25,119 nucleotides of DNA from a virus. The notes under the pieces are model-generated. The model saw only the letters and a program-made list of their open reading frames with translations. It was not told the origin of the DNA and ran no database searches. Position numbers and translations under genes: made by a program. How positions within the stretch are numbered: position 1 is the first letter of the stretch; each line of letters begins with the position of its first letter. Where the stretch lies: IMG/VR virus record IMGVR_UViG_3300032311_000507, positions 1 to 25,119 of that record; one strand, given 5' to 3'. Shown piece after piece: positions 18,784 through 24,718 of the stretch.

Positions 18784-19806
18784 TTATGCGAGTTGCATTA
18801 CATTTTGTACAACTTTTAGCAAACGATTTTTCTCTGCGTTAATTGCAGGGTCAAATCCTGATGCTGATGCAAGAATGGATTCGTTAGAACCACCACGAGC
18901 AGAACGGTACCAATCAAGGCGCTCAGTTAATGCATTGAACGCACCCCAAGCATTACCAGCAATCATGCCGTTAAATTCGCCTGTGTAAATATCGTTGATT
19001 GTATCAACTTTATTTTCCCATTTCTTGAAAGCACCCTTAGCGTCCTTTTCAGGCTTAGCGTATGCAGCAAGAATGATGTCGTTAAATTCCTTAGCAGAAA
19101 CTTCCTTCTCAATCATAGCCTTAGCCATTTTATCAAATTCGTCCATGTAAGAATTAGCAAGACCTAAAGTCTCACGAGCGATTTGCACTTTACCATTAGC
19201 GGTTTGTGTGTGGCGAATCTTGAAAGATTGCTTGATGCCCTTATTCTTCTTACGACCAACTCCACCTAATGCAAGGTTAAGAGTATTAGCGCACACAACA
19301 CGAACAGGTGTGATGCTTGCTTGAATCGCAATAGAGCCGTCATGTGATGTGTTAATGAGCAAATAAGTTTTTACCTTATCCGCAACACCATTAGGGTCAA
19401 GAACTGTTTCACGCTCAAGAGCAAGAGCGCCAAATACTACACGCCCACCCTTGATTGAACCAGCAGTCTCCCAGCGTCCTCCACCGTCAAGAATGTTATC
19501 ACCAAATGAAAATAAATCTTCATTCTGTAATACATGGTAGCGCTCACCAACTACACCAAGAATATCTGTTTGTGTTTTGTCTGTTGGGTTAGTACGCAAA
19601 ACATATTGGTATGCCTTGTCGCTTGTTAAGTGTGTTGGGGTTTCCAAATCTTCAAGACGAACATTCCAACCATTGAGATTTGCTGCTTCCAGCATTTCAA
19701 CTGTTGTTTTTTCTTCTGTGAAGACGGTACCCAATCCATGCCATGCAGGCTCACGGAATGATGCAAAAGATGCAACTCCGTTTTGTGTTTCTAGGTCATG
19801 TGCCAT
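18784..19806 (-). CDS. DUF932 / phage-plasmid-like protein
   Basis: A 340-residue protein starting at MAHDLETQNGVASF with AGAAGGAAAC upstream; an in-frame extension of 39 residues runs through the promoter and is rejected. EPAWHGLGTVF (19-29), YVLRTNPTDKTQTDILGVVGERYHVLQNEDLFSFGDNIL and LLINTSHDGSIAIQASITPVRVVCANTLNLAL are the defining segments of TIGR03299/DUF932. Family function is unknown; the protein is often found with phage replication or anti-restriction loci. Full length. Confidence 0.92.
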   Translation of the reverse strand: MAHDLETQNGVASFASFREPAWHGLGTVFTEEKTTVEMLEAANLNGWNVRLEDLETPTHLTSDKAYQYVLRTNPTDKTQTDILGVVGERYHVLQNEDLFSFGDNILDGGGRWETAGSIKGGRVVFGALALERETVLDPNGVADKVKTYLLINTSHDGSIAIQASITPVRVVCANTLNLALGGVGRKKNKGIKQSFKIRHTQTANGKVQIARETLGLANSYMDEFDKMAKAMIEKEVSAKEFNDIILAAYAKPEKDAKGAFKKWENKVDTINDIYTGEFNGMIAGNAWGAFNALTERLDWYRSARGGSNESILASASGFDPAINAEKNRLLKVVQNVMQLA

Positions 19807-20141
19807 GAGTTTCCTTCTTTCTGTTGTTGTTATTTTAAGTATAACAGGGTGGGCTGACATATGCAAATCCAGATAGTTAAACATGGGGCAAATCGGACAT
19901 TTCTTAAAGGTGTCGTAAATCACACGGCGTGTCGCTTGACAAGATCAAAAAAATGGGGCCGAGGAAATTTTCGAGTGATGATGTGCCCTGTTGCTTATAG
20001 ATACACCTTCTGTGTAACTCCAGGTATTCTTATTCTTACGAGATAAGCACCCACTTACTCTAACACATCACCACTCTAATAAGTGGGAATAATAAAAGCA
20101 GTTTTAAAACATGCTTAGGTTTTTAGTTTAGTAGCCCCCTA
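19807..20141. promoter_or_regulatory. 335-base intergenic module: promoter, CRP/GlxR-like site, hairpins
   Basis: From left: minus-strand promoter TGTCAG-N10-TATACT (plus 19838-19859); palindrome-like GGTGT-N6-TCACA (19909-19924); GGCGTGTCG (19926-19934); plus-strand TTGACA (19935-19940 region); GCCGAGG box (19958-19964); TACAC-CTTCT-GTGTA stem; CCCACTTA-N22-TAAGTGGG stem (20050-20087); hairpin element AAGCA...TGCTT (20096-20116) with T-run. No credible gene. It may hold a plus-strand RNA of about 150 bases. Confidence 0.55.
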
Positions 20142-20573
20142 CTAAATATCCACTCTATCAATTGAGGATGACAACCACGAAATGTTATCTGAATCATATT
20201 GAACAGTATCAAAATCGATATCGTGAATTGCATTAGTTGCTGCTTCTTCATTACGTGCATTGACTGTCACTGAATAAAGAACTGTAACTTCAACTTCGAA
20301 TTCTTTTGTTAATTCAAAGCCCATAATCTCAGCAATTTCTTCTGCCTGTGATTCTGTAATTTGGTCATTCTCAAGTGCTTCAAGCGTCCACTCTTGCATG
20401 CCCTCAACCATACGGTTACGTTCCGCTGAATCAGCATATGAGCGCTGAGTTACTTTCTGAATGTGCTCTTCCAATTGATTAATACGTTCCTTGTTGGCAA
20501 CGAGTGTGGTCTCAAGAAATTCTCTTGTCATGTAGTGATTGTCTGTAGGTGTTACGGTTATTGGCTGGTCCAT
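20142..20573 (-). CDS. Unknown phage protein with coiled-coil N-terminus (143 aa)
   Basis: Residues 17-49 are a coiled-coil-like helix (LETTLVANKERINQLEEHIQKV). ALENDQITESQAEEIAEIMGF (71-91) and the strand EFEVEVTVLYSVTV follow, then an acidic tail. I recall similar ORFs in actinobacteriophages, but no function. The ATG is preceded by GAAAGAGGC. The promoter is TTGACA-N18-TACAAT with TGTCAG inside. Confidence 0.7.
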   Translation of the reverse strand: MDQPITVTPTDNHYMTREFLETTLVANKERINQLEEHIQKVTQRSYADSAERNRMVEGMQEWTLEALENDQITESQAEEIAEIMGFELTKEFEVEVTVLYSVTVNARNEEAATNAIHDIDFDTVQYDSDNISWLSSSIDRVDI

Positions 20574-20604
20574 GGGGGCCTCTTTCTGTTAGTTGGTTAA
20601 TTCA

Positions 20605-20634
20605 ATTGTACTGGGTACCACTGACATTTGTCAA
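20605..20634 (-). promoter_or_regulatory. Promoter with TGTCAG-N10-TACAAT and TTGACA
   Basis: Minus strand TTGACA (plus 20629-20634), 18 bases, TACAAT (20605-20610), with TGTCAG (20621-20626) ten bases before the -10. It shows both promoter patterns at once. Confidence 0.7.
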
Positions 20635-20647
20635 GGACCCTTGCGGG

Positions 20648-20671
20648 GAGCAGTTTTGGATCATACTCAGG
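20648..20671. repeat. Degenerate hairpin element, copy H4
   Basis: GAGCAGTTTTGGATCATACTCAGG matches the plus-strand hairpin copy at 24519 at most positions, but the stem has one mismatch and there is no T-run, so it may be decaying. Confidence 0.5.
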
Positions 20672-20778
20672 ATGTGCACTTCTTACAGGCTGTGCCACCT
20701 GTTTCGCAATTTAAGTATATGCGAGATACGCTCTATAGTATTTCTGTGATCGCCCTAATCAGCCTGGCGAATTGGAGT

Positions 20779-20802
20779 GGGGTTTTTACACCCCACCCAA
20801 CC
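20779..20802. terminator. GC-rich hairpin between leftward genes
   Basis: GTGGGGT-N6-ACCCCAC is a seven-base perfect stem five bases beyond the stop of the 20807 gene. No T-run follows on the minus strand, so termination is uncertain. Confidence 0.35.
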
Positions 20803-20806
20803 TCAT

Positions 20807-21229
20807 TTAGAGATAACGAGCAACCGCTTGATAGGTTGATGTGGAAACTGTTTCCTCATCTGTCATCTTTAGCATACGAATAGCGTTAGAGATTTCCTCT
20901 TTCTGCTCACGATAGGTGTGCTGATGGATTTGCTCAAAATCCTTTTCAGGTTCTGTTGGAAAATCCTTCTCGCTTACGATAATGTCAAAATCAACATTGA
21001 GAGTTTTGTTCCAAGAACGATAGTTGGTGCGTAGGTTTTCAGCCTTTGAGAAGTTGGCAATAGCCCACTCACCAATTTCCTTGCGCCACGCTTCTCTTGC
21101 TTTTTCATACTTTGCTTCATTTGCTTCTTGTGATGTGTAGTCAAGTTCTAACTTGGCTAGTGTTTGTGTGAGTGCGTCAATCACTCGCTGTGTTGGTATC
21201 TTTACTGAGATTGCTTTGCCTCTTGCCAT
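20807..21229 (-). CDS. Unknown helical protein (140 aa)
   Basis: Basic start MARGKAISVKIPTQRVIDAL, a helix TLAKLELDYTSQEANEAKYEKAREAWRKEIGEWAI, then strands FDIIVSEKDF and a final helix EEISNAIRMLKM. Similar ORFs occur in phages; function unknown. Promoter TGTCAG-N10-TATACT at 21262-21283. Confidence 0.7.
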   Translation of the reverse strand: MARGKAISVKIPTQRVIDALTQTLAKLELDYTSQEANEAKYEKAREAWRKEIGEWAIANFSKAENLRTNYRSWNKTLNVDFDIIVSEKDFPTEPEKDFEQIHQHTYREQKEEISNAIRMLKMTDEETVSTSTYQAVARYL

Positions 21230-21261
21230 TTGTGTTTCTCTTTTCTGTTTGGGTTATTTAT

Positions 21262-21283
21262 AGTATAGGGGGTGGGTCTGACA
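21262..21283 (-). promoter_or_regulatory. TGTCAG-N10-TATACT promoter
   Basis: Minus-strand TGTCAG (plus 21278-21283), ten bases, TATACT (21262-21267). No TTGACA. Just upstream are CCCC-ATAA-GGGG and a seven-base stem GGAGAGT/ACTCTCC (21299-21337). Confidence 0.6.
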
Positions 21284-21365
21284 TTTCCCCATAAGGGGGG
21301 AGAGTTCTTACTTACGACATTGGGCTAGATACTCTCCTAAACTGCCCCTGTTTCGTTATTTTATT

Positions 21366-21533
21366 TTACTTGGCTGTCCAAGTTGTGTAGCGAACTTTTC
21401 CATCAACATCTAACTTGATACGAACTGATTGTCCGTCTTTGTTAGGTGTGATTTCTTGGATTGTTCCTGTGATTTTTGACTTCTGTGATGTGTAGAGGTC
21501 GCCAACCTTGTATGTGTTTGTATTTACTGACAT
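21366..21533 (-). CDS. Small beta-barrel-like protein (55 aa), paralog A
   Basis: Start at MSVNTNTYKVGDLYTSQ with AAAAGGAAAC upstream. The pattern Y-x-x-G-D-L-Y-T-S ... TGTIQEI ... VRIKLDVDGKVRY resembles the proteins at 21636 and 24075. Predicted small five-strand barrel, perhaps nucleic-acid-binding. Promoter TTGACA-N18-TATACT at 21575-21604. Confidence 0.7.
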   Translation of the reverse strand: MSVNTNTYKVGDLYTSQKSKITGTIQEITPNKDGQSVRIKLDVDGKVRYTTWTAK

Positions 21534-21574
21534 TGTGTTTCCTTTTCTGTTAGGGGTTTGTTGCTTGTTATTTA

Positions 21575-21604
21575 AGTATAACATTTTTAGGTCAGAAATG
21601 TCAA
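21575..21604 (-). promoter_or_regulatory. Sigma-70-type promoter
   Basis: TTGACA (plus 21599-21604), 18 bases, TATACT (21575-21580). A TCTCAC-TAT-GTGAGA palindrome at 21621-21635 lies 16 bases upstream and may be an operator or a hairpin after the upstream stop. Confidence 0.75.
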
Positions 21605-21635
21605 ATCCATTTCTAACATTTCTCACTATGTGAGA

Positions 21636-21806
21636 TTACTTTGTTGTGCTTACCATAGCCAAACGGCGTGAGCCATTTGCTAGTTGTAATGAAACTCTAG
21701 TTAGTTTAGCATTTATAGGTGAGAACTTTACAATTCTGCCTGTAACGCCTGTCTTACTAGTAGTGAATAAATCACCTAGTTGATAAGTGTATCCGCCTAG
21801 TGTCAT
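21636..21806 (-). CDS. Small beta-barrel-like protein (56 aa), paralog B
   Basis: Start at MTLGGYTYQLGDLFTTSK with AAAGGAAAA upstream. The pattern GDLFTTSKTGVTGRIVKFSP...TRVSLQLANGSRRLAM aligns with paralog A. Promoter with TAGAAT at 21839-21844 and TTGACA nine bases upstream of it (too close for a normal -35). Role unknown. Confidence 0.7.
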   Translation of the reverse strand: MTLGGYTYQLGDLFTTSKTGVTGRIVKFSPINAKLTRVSLQLANGSRRLAMVSTTK

Positions 21807-22038
21807 TGGGGTTTTCCTTTCGTTTGGGTTATAGTTTAATTCTACACTAAAAATGTCAAAAATACCAATTTGGGGGAGATTTTTGGGTGTGTCCTTAATC
21901 ACATCTTAACAGCGTGTCGTAACTTGACAAATGAAAGTTTTGCCCCCGAGCCCTTTTTAGCGGGGGATCCAATTAATTAAAAATTGAACAAAAAATAATA
22001 AACGTTATTAGTATCCAAAACCACGTAGGCATTTTAAC
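21807..22038. promoter_or_regulatory. Intergenic module upstream of paralog B
   Basis: Contains TAGAAT/TTGACA (21839-21859), TGTGT-N6-TCACA (21888-21903), GCGTGTCG (21912-21919), plus-strand TTGACA (21924-21929 region) and a CCCCCG...CGGGGG stem (21943-21966) overlapping a CCGAGCCC box. Between 21970 and 22038 is AT-rich spacer with no gene. Confidence 0.5.
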
Positions 22039-22779
22039 TCATTTCTTAGTAGCAGAAAAAACTATGTCTGCTTTAGAGTATACACACAATCCGCAAGAAA
22101 CGCAAGCGCTACCATTAGTTGAGATAAGTGGAATTGCCTTTAGATTTTCAGGACACTTAGCGCCAGGCTTACCAATCATTTCTTTCATATCTGCTTGCCC
22201 AATAGCAAAATTCTTAGAAAGGTATGCTAAGCGAACACCTTGATTAATTTTAAGGTCAACACCTACTTTTACATTCTCACTATCAGTGCTAAAGTAAAGA
22301 GACAGGTTATCAATATCTTTAAGGATAAGCGCTGCAGCCTTCACACGTGTGTAAACCCAAAATTGAATGTCGGGATGATTTTCGATAACAGTCTTCCAGG
22401 CATTGGTATAAGTATCATTGAAGAAGTCTCCGTCCCAGTGGATACGGAATAACTTAGGGGCGTCTTTCTTTTCACAATCAGCAATAAACTCATCTATCAT
22501 TGCAGATAGCAGAGACACCATAGTGTCTTGATCAGCGTCTTTAAGTAGGTCCCAATTGTGTAATAGGTTAGCCTTTACACCTTTGAAGAGTTTTTCGAGT
22601 TTTCCTGCATAGCATACACTTTCGCAGACGCTAGTGGCACCAGGACAGGAGAAAGCCTTGCCTGCAGGTAATCCAAAAGTATTGGCAATAGCGGCTTGTT
22701 TTCCAGATTTTGTGACAAGATTAGCAACCTTTCTATCATTAGAGCGTTTTAGTTTAAGGGTAAGTGTATTAGTAGTCAA
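22039..22779 (-). CDS. GP88-family phage protein
   Basis: A 246-residue protein from TTG (no ATG lies before the conserved part). It has the GP88 layout: SGKQAAIANTFGLPAGKAFSCPGATSVCESVCYAGKLEK with Cys45, 52 and 56, the FRIHWDGDFFNDTYTNAW core, FWVYTRV, and a C-terminal Cys cluster SACVSCGLCVYSKADI. Eight or so Cys suggest iron-sulfur or zinc sites. The family (Gene product 88) is common in actinobacteriophages and plasmids; biochemical function not established. Confidence 0.88.
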   Translation of the reverse strand: MTTNTLTLKLKRSNDRKVANLVTKSGKQAAIANTFGLPAGKAFSCPGATSVCESVCYAGKLEKLFKGVKANLLHNWDLLKDADQDTMVSLLSAMIDEFIADCEKKDAPKLFRIHWDGDFFNDTYTNAWKTVIENHPDIQFWVYTRVKAAALILKDIDNLSLYFSTDSENVKVGVDLKINQGVRLAYLSKNFAIGQADMKEMIGKPGAKCPENLKAIPLISTNGSACVSCGLCVYSKADIVFSATKK

Positions 22780-22948
22780 GGCCTAAACTCATTTCTAGAG
22801 CAGCGTCTTCATTGGTAACGGAATTTGCTAATTCATCTAACCAACAGTGCTCACACATTGGCATAAACTCATCGCATTCATTTTCGTTGCAATTAGGACA
22901 CACTGTAGAATAGAATTCATCCAGTACTTCATCATTTTCAAACTTCAT
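22769..22948 (-). CDS. Zinc-ribbon protein (59 aa)
   Basis: CPNCNENEC (17-25) and CEHCWLDEL (32-40) form the metal site; acidic elsewhere. GGAG lies eight bases before the ATG. Its end overlaps the GP88 start by 11 bases, so the two are coupled. Promoter TGTCAG-N10-TAGACT at 22973-22994. Confidence 0.7.
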   Translation of the reverse strand: MKFENDEVLDEFYSTVCPNCNENECDEFMPMCEHCWLDELANSVTNEDAALEMSLGLDY

Positions 22949-23093
22949 AGGGGGTCTCCTTTGTTTTCTTTAAGTCTAGCATTTGGGACTGACATTTCTT
23001 TCTGTCATAGTTTTTCTTTGAAGGGACAGCAGAAGCAGCATTAGAACGGCGAAGTTCCATTAGTCTACGTAATTCCTCTGAAGTCTTTTTCAT
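22938..23093 (-). CDS. Small basic protein (51 aa)
   Basis: Product MKKTSEELRRLMELRRSNA, then SAVPSKKNYDRKKC and SQMLDLKKTKETPYEV. Strongly basic helix at the start. TTGACA-N17-TAGGAT ends six bases before the ATG (leaderless geometry). A TGTCAG-N10-TAGACT promoter lies inside its coding sequence, so part may be read-through or the promoter internal. Confidence 0.6.
   Translation of the reverse strand: MKKTSEELRRLMELRRSNAASAVPSKKNYDRKKCQSQMLDLKKTKETPYEV
22973..22994 (-). promoter_or_regulatory. TGTCAG-N10-TAGACT promoter
   Basis: Minus-strand TGTCAG (plus 22989-22994), ten bases, TAGACT (22973-22978); upstream of the zinc-ribbon gene, inside the preceding small gene. Confidence 0.55.
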
Positions 23094-23099
23094 AACTTA

Positions 23100-23128
23100 A
23101 TCCTATCAGACTTAAGGGAAAATGTCAA
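23100..23128 (-). promoter_or_regulatory. Leaderless sigma-70-type promoter
   Basis: TTGACA (plus 23123-23128), 17 bases, TAGGAT (23100-23105), six bases, ATG at 23093. A CCTCGGGC box lies at 23161-23168 just upstream. Confidence 0.75.
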
Positions 23129-23172
23129 CACAACGTAAAACGGACATTTGAGACAAATCGCCTCGGGCCTTT

Positions 23173-23415
23173 TTATTCGTCGTGTTCTATAAAAACAAAA
23201 AGTTTAATTAGTGAATCAAAATTAAATTCAACTGTTTCAATTTCACCAAACTCGTTTTGACAATCAATAGAATACTTATCGCCTGTTGCATCTGAAGTAA
23301 TAGATTTAACTTCAACGATGCCATCTTCAATTCCAATTAAATCATCAATCATTAATTGGTCTGGTGTTAGATCATCAGCGTGTATTAATTCCATAGCATT
23401 TATTGTAGCAGGCAT
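23173..23415 (-). CDS. Unknown acidic protein (80 aa)
   Basis: Start at MPATINAMELIHADDL with GAGGAA upstream, overlapping nothing (one base gap region after the upstream stop). DLTPDQLMIDDLIGIEDGIVEVKSI and EIETVEFNFDSLIKLFVFIE form a beta-rich acidic domain. Function unknown. Confidence 0.65.
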   Translation of the reverse strand: MPATINAMELIHADDLTPDQLMIDDLIGIEDGIVEVKSITSDATGDKYSIDCQNEFGEIETVEFNFDSLIKLFVFIEHDE

Positions 23416-23416
23416 T

Positions 23417-23704
23417 TTATTCCTCATCTTCATATTCATTTACTGGGTCAATGAACCATGATAGGTGGTGTTGTTCAATTACTGCCCACGCAGGTGCATG
23501 GCTCATTCCCTTATAGAATACGCCTTCAGGCATAGCAATATATCTATCAAAGTCCTCATCATAGGCTGCATCTATTGCTTCAATGCATGGCTTAATCATG
23601 ATTAGTGGTACGGGTGGATAGTGATTACCCTGTAAGTGATATGCTAATTGTTTTTCTAAATCTAACTCTGACTCTGCAAGTCCAATCGCTGTTACGCTTC
23701 CCAT
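23417..23704 (-). CDS. Unknown protein (95 aa)
   Basis: Product MGSVTAIGLAESELDLEKQLA, YHLQGNHYPPVPLIMIKPCIEAIDAA, GVFYKGMSHAPAWAVIEQHHLSWF. Helix plus a Pro-rich turn; several His. It resembles small phage proteins of unknown role. Immediately follows the 23920 gene. Confidence 0.65.
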   Translation of the reverse strand: MGSVTAIGLAESELDLEKQLAYHLQGNHYPPVPLIMIKPCIEAIDAAYDEDFDRYIAMPEGVFYKGMSHAPAWAVIEQHHLSWFIDPVNEYEDEE

Positions 23705-23920
23705 TTACTTACCCCCTACTGTTCCATTAGTGTAAAATATCTTAGTGTGCATTTTGCCATTAGGCTCTGAAAGATTAACTGTTGAGTATTCACTAGCCAA
23801 GCCATAGTCAATAAACTTATTAAAGTTATTAACTGCCTCTAGTGCATTATCATAGCGACCAATCCAATGAGGGGACTTATCTCCGTCATAGGTGCAAGTT
23901 ACTGAGTATTCATATTCCAT
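23705..23920 (-). CDS. Unknown protein (71 aa)
   Basis: Product MEYEYSVTCTYDGDKSPHWIG, then YDNALEAVNNFNKFIDYG and STVNLSEPNGKMHTKIFYTNGT: a compact beta-alpha-beta-beta fold. Coupled to the zinc microgene by TAATG. Function unknown. Confidence 0.65.
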   Translation of the reverse strand: MEYEYSVTCTYDGDKSPHWIGRYDNALEAVNNFNKFIDYGLASEYSTVNLSEPNGKMHTKIFYTNGTVGGK

Positions 23921-24072
23921 TAGTCGTTCTCCTTAGTGATAAATAATTGGTGGGGATTACAATCGCAAGCCTCTGTATCATAGTCTATACCATTTCCAAA
24001 GAATAGCCAACCTGTGCCAAAGCATAGGTCGCAAGCAATTATTTCTGAGTATAACTCTTTCATCTTTCCCAT
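23920..24072 (-). CDS. Zinc-binding small protein (50 aa)
   Basis: CDLCFGTGWLFFGNG (14-28) followed by CDCNPHQLF (37-45) gives four Cys in a ribbon-like pattern; CxxC-x-G-x-G resembles a DnaJ-type zinc knuckle. The ATG could also be at 24063. Stop overlaps the next ATG. Confidence 0.65.
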   Translation of the reverse strand: MGKMKELYSEIIACDLCFGTGWLFFGNGIDYDTEACDCNPHQLFITKEND

Positions 24073-24074
24073 TA

Positions 24075-24275
24075 TTATTCACCAACCTTTACGGCTAGAG
24101 TGCGATAGGTGTATCCACCATTTTGATTACGAACCTCTACAAGATAACTTTCGCAATCTTGATACCAAACTGCGTTAGGGTGTTTTTCTGCTGAGATAAT
24201 TTCTCCTGTTAGAGAATTAGAGCGATAAGTTTTTCCTACAAGTAGGTTTTCTATTGTATAGACATTTGCTGACAT
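24075..24275 (-). CDS. Small protein (66 aa), possible paralog C
   Basis: Product VYTIENLLVGKTYRSNSLTGEIISAEKHPN then SYLVEVRNQNGGYTYRTLAVKV. The order of hydrophobic strands resembles paralogs A and B at 21366 and 21636. AAAGAAAGAGGTT precedes the ATG. Promoter TGTCAG-N10-TAGGAT at 24308-24329. Function unknown. Confidence 0.65.
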   Translation of the reverse strand: MSANVYTIENLLVGKTYRSNSLTGEIISAEKHPNAVWYQDCESYLVEVRNQNGGYTYRTLAVKVGE

Positions 24276-24554
24276 TTGCCAACCTCTTTCTTTTTGTTGA
24301 TAATTCTATCCTATCACGGGTGGCTGACATTTTCGGTTAGACACGCCGTAAGTAATAGACTTTCTTTTTATTTCCTTACTATGTAAGTCTATCTGATTAG
24401 TCTAAAAATATCAACTTACTAGCCAGTAATTCCAGATAATGAGACGCTCAAAGGATGTGAGAAAAATCACATAGTACGTAAACGCATACGACACGCCCGA
24501 CTGCGCCGAGGAAAATTTTGAGCAGTTTTAGATCTTGCTCAGGATTTTTTTGCG
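24276..24554. promoter_or_regulatory. Intergenic module with palindrome, CCGAG box and hairpin
   Basis: Contains TGTCAG-N10-TAGGAT (24308-24329), GACACGCC (24340-24347), TGTGA-GAAAAA-TCACA (24456-24471), CGACACGCC (24489-24497), GCCGAGG (24505-24511) and hairpin TGAGCA...TGCTCA (24519-24541) with a T-run. No gene. Confidence 0.55.
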
Positions 24555-24716
24555 TTAGGATTTCTGGGATTTAGTTCGTGTTGCCCTTAATGCAATTTGT
24601 AGTCTGCGAATTTCTTTATGCTGTTCAATATTCTGTTTCCAAAATAAACACATCATTGTTAAAGACCCCGCAAGTGCAATTACAATTGCAATTAGTGTTC
24701 CTGTATCTAGTACCAT
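24555..24716 (-). CDS. Single-pass membrane protein (53 aa)
   Basis: Start at MVLDTGTLIAIVIALAGSL with GGAGT nine bases upstream. Residues 7-26 span the membrane, followed by a basic tail (KEIRRLQIALRATRTKSQKS). A small anchored basic peptide; function unknown. Confidence 0.6.
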   Translation of the reverse strand: MVLDTGTLIAIVIALAGSLTMMCLFWKQNIEQHKEIRRLQIALRATRTKSQKS

Positions 24717-24718
24717 TT

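Noticed and set aside
19807-19923. In-frame 39-residue N-terminal extension of the DUF932 protein
   Set aside because: It passes through the promoter, lacks a ribosome site at its start, and the family begins near MAHDL.
24308-24329. Similarity of GGTGGCTGACAT to the L5-type immunity stoperator (GGTGGMTGTCAAG)
   Set aside because: Only part of the 13-mer agrees, the key TGTCAAG end differs, and the sites sit at promoter distance rather than scattered in genes. Kept as a promoter motif instead.
24519-24552. Resemblance of GTTTTAGA-type sequence to a CRISPR handle or tracrRNA
   Set aside because: No repeat-spacer array or Cas gene is present; the match is short and the five copies form an ordinary hairpin family.
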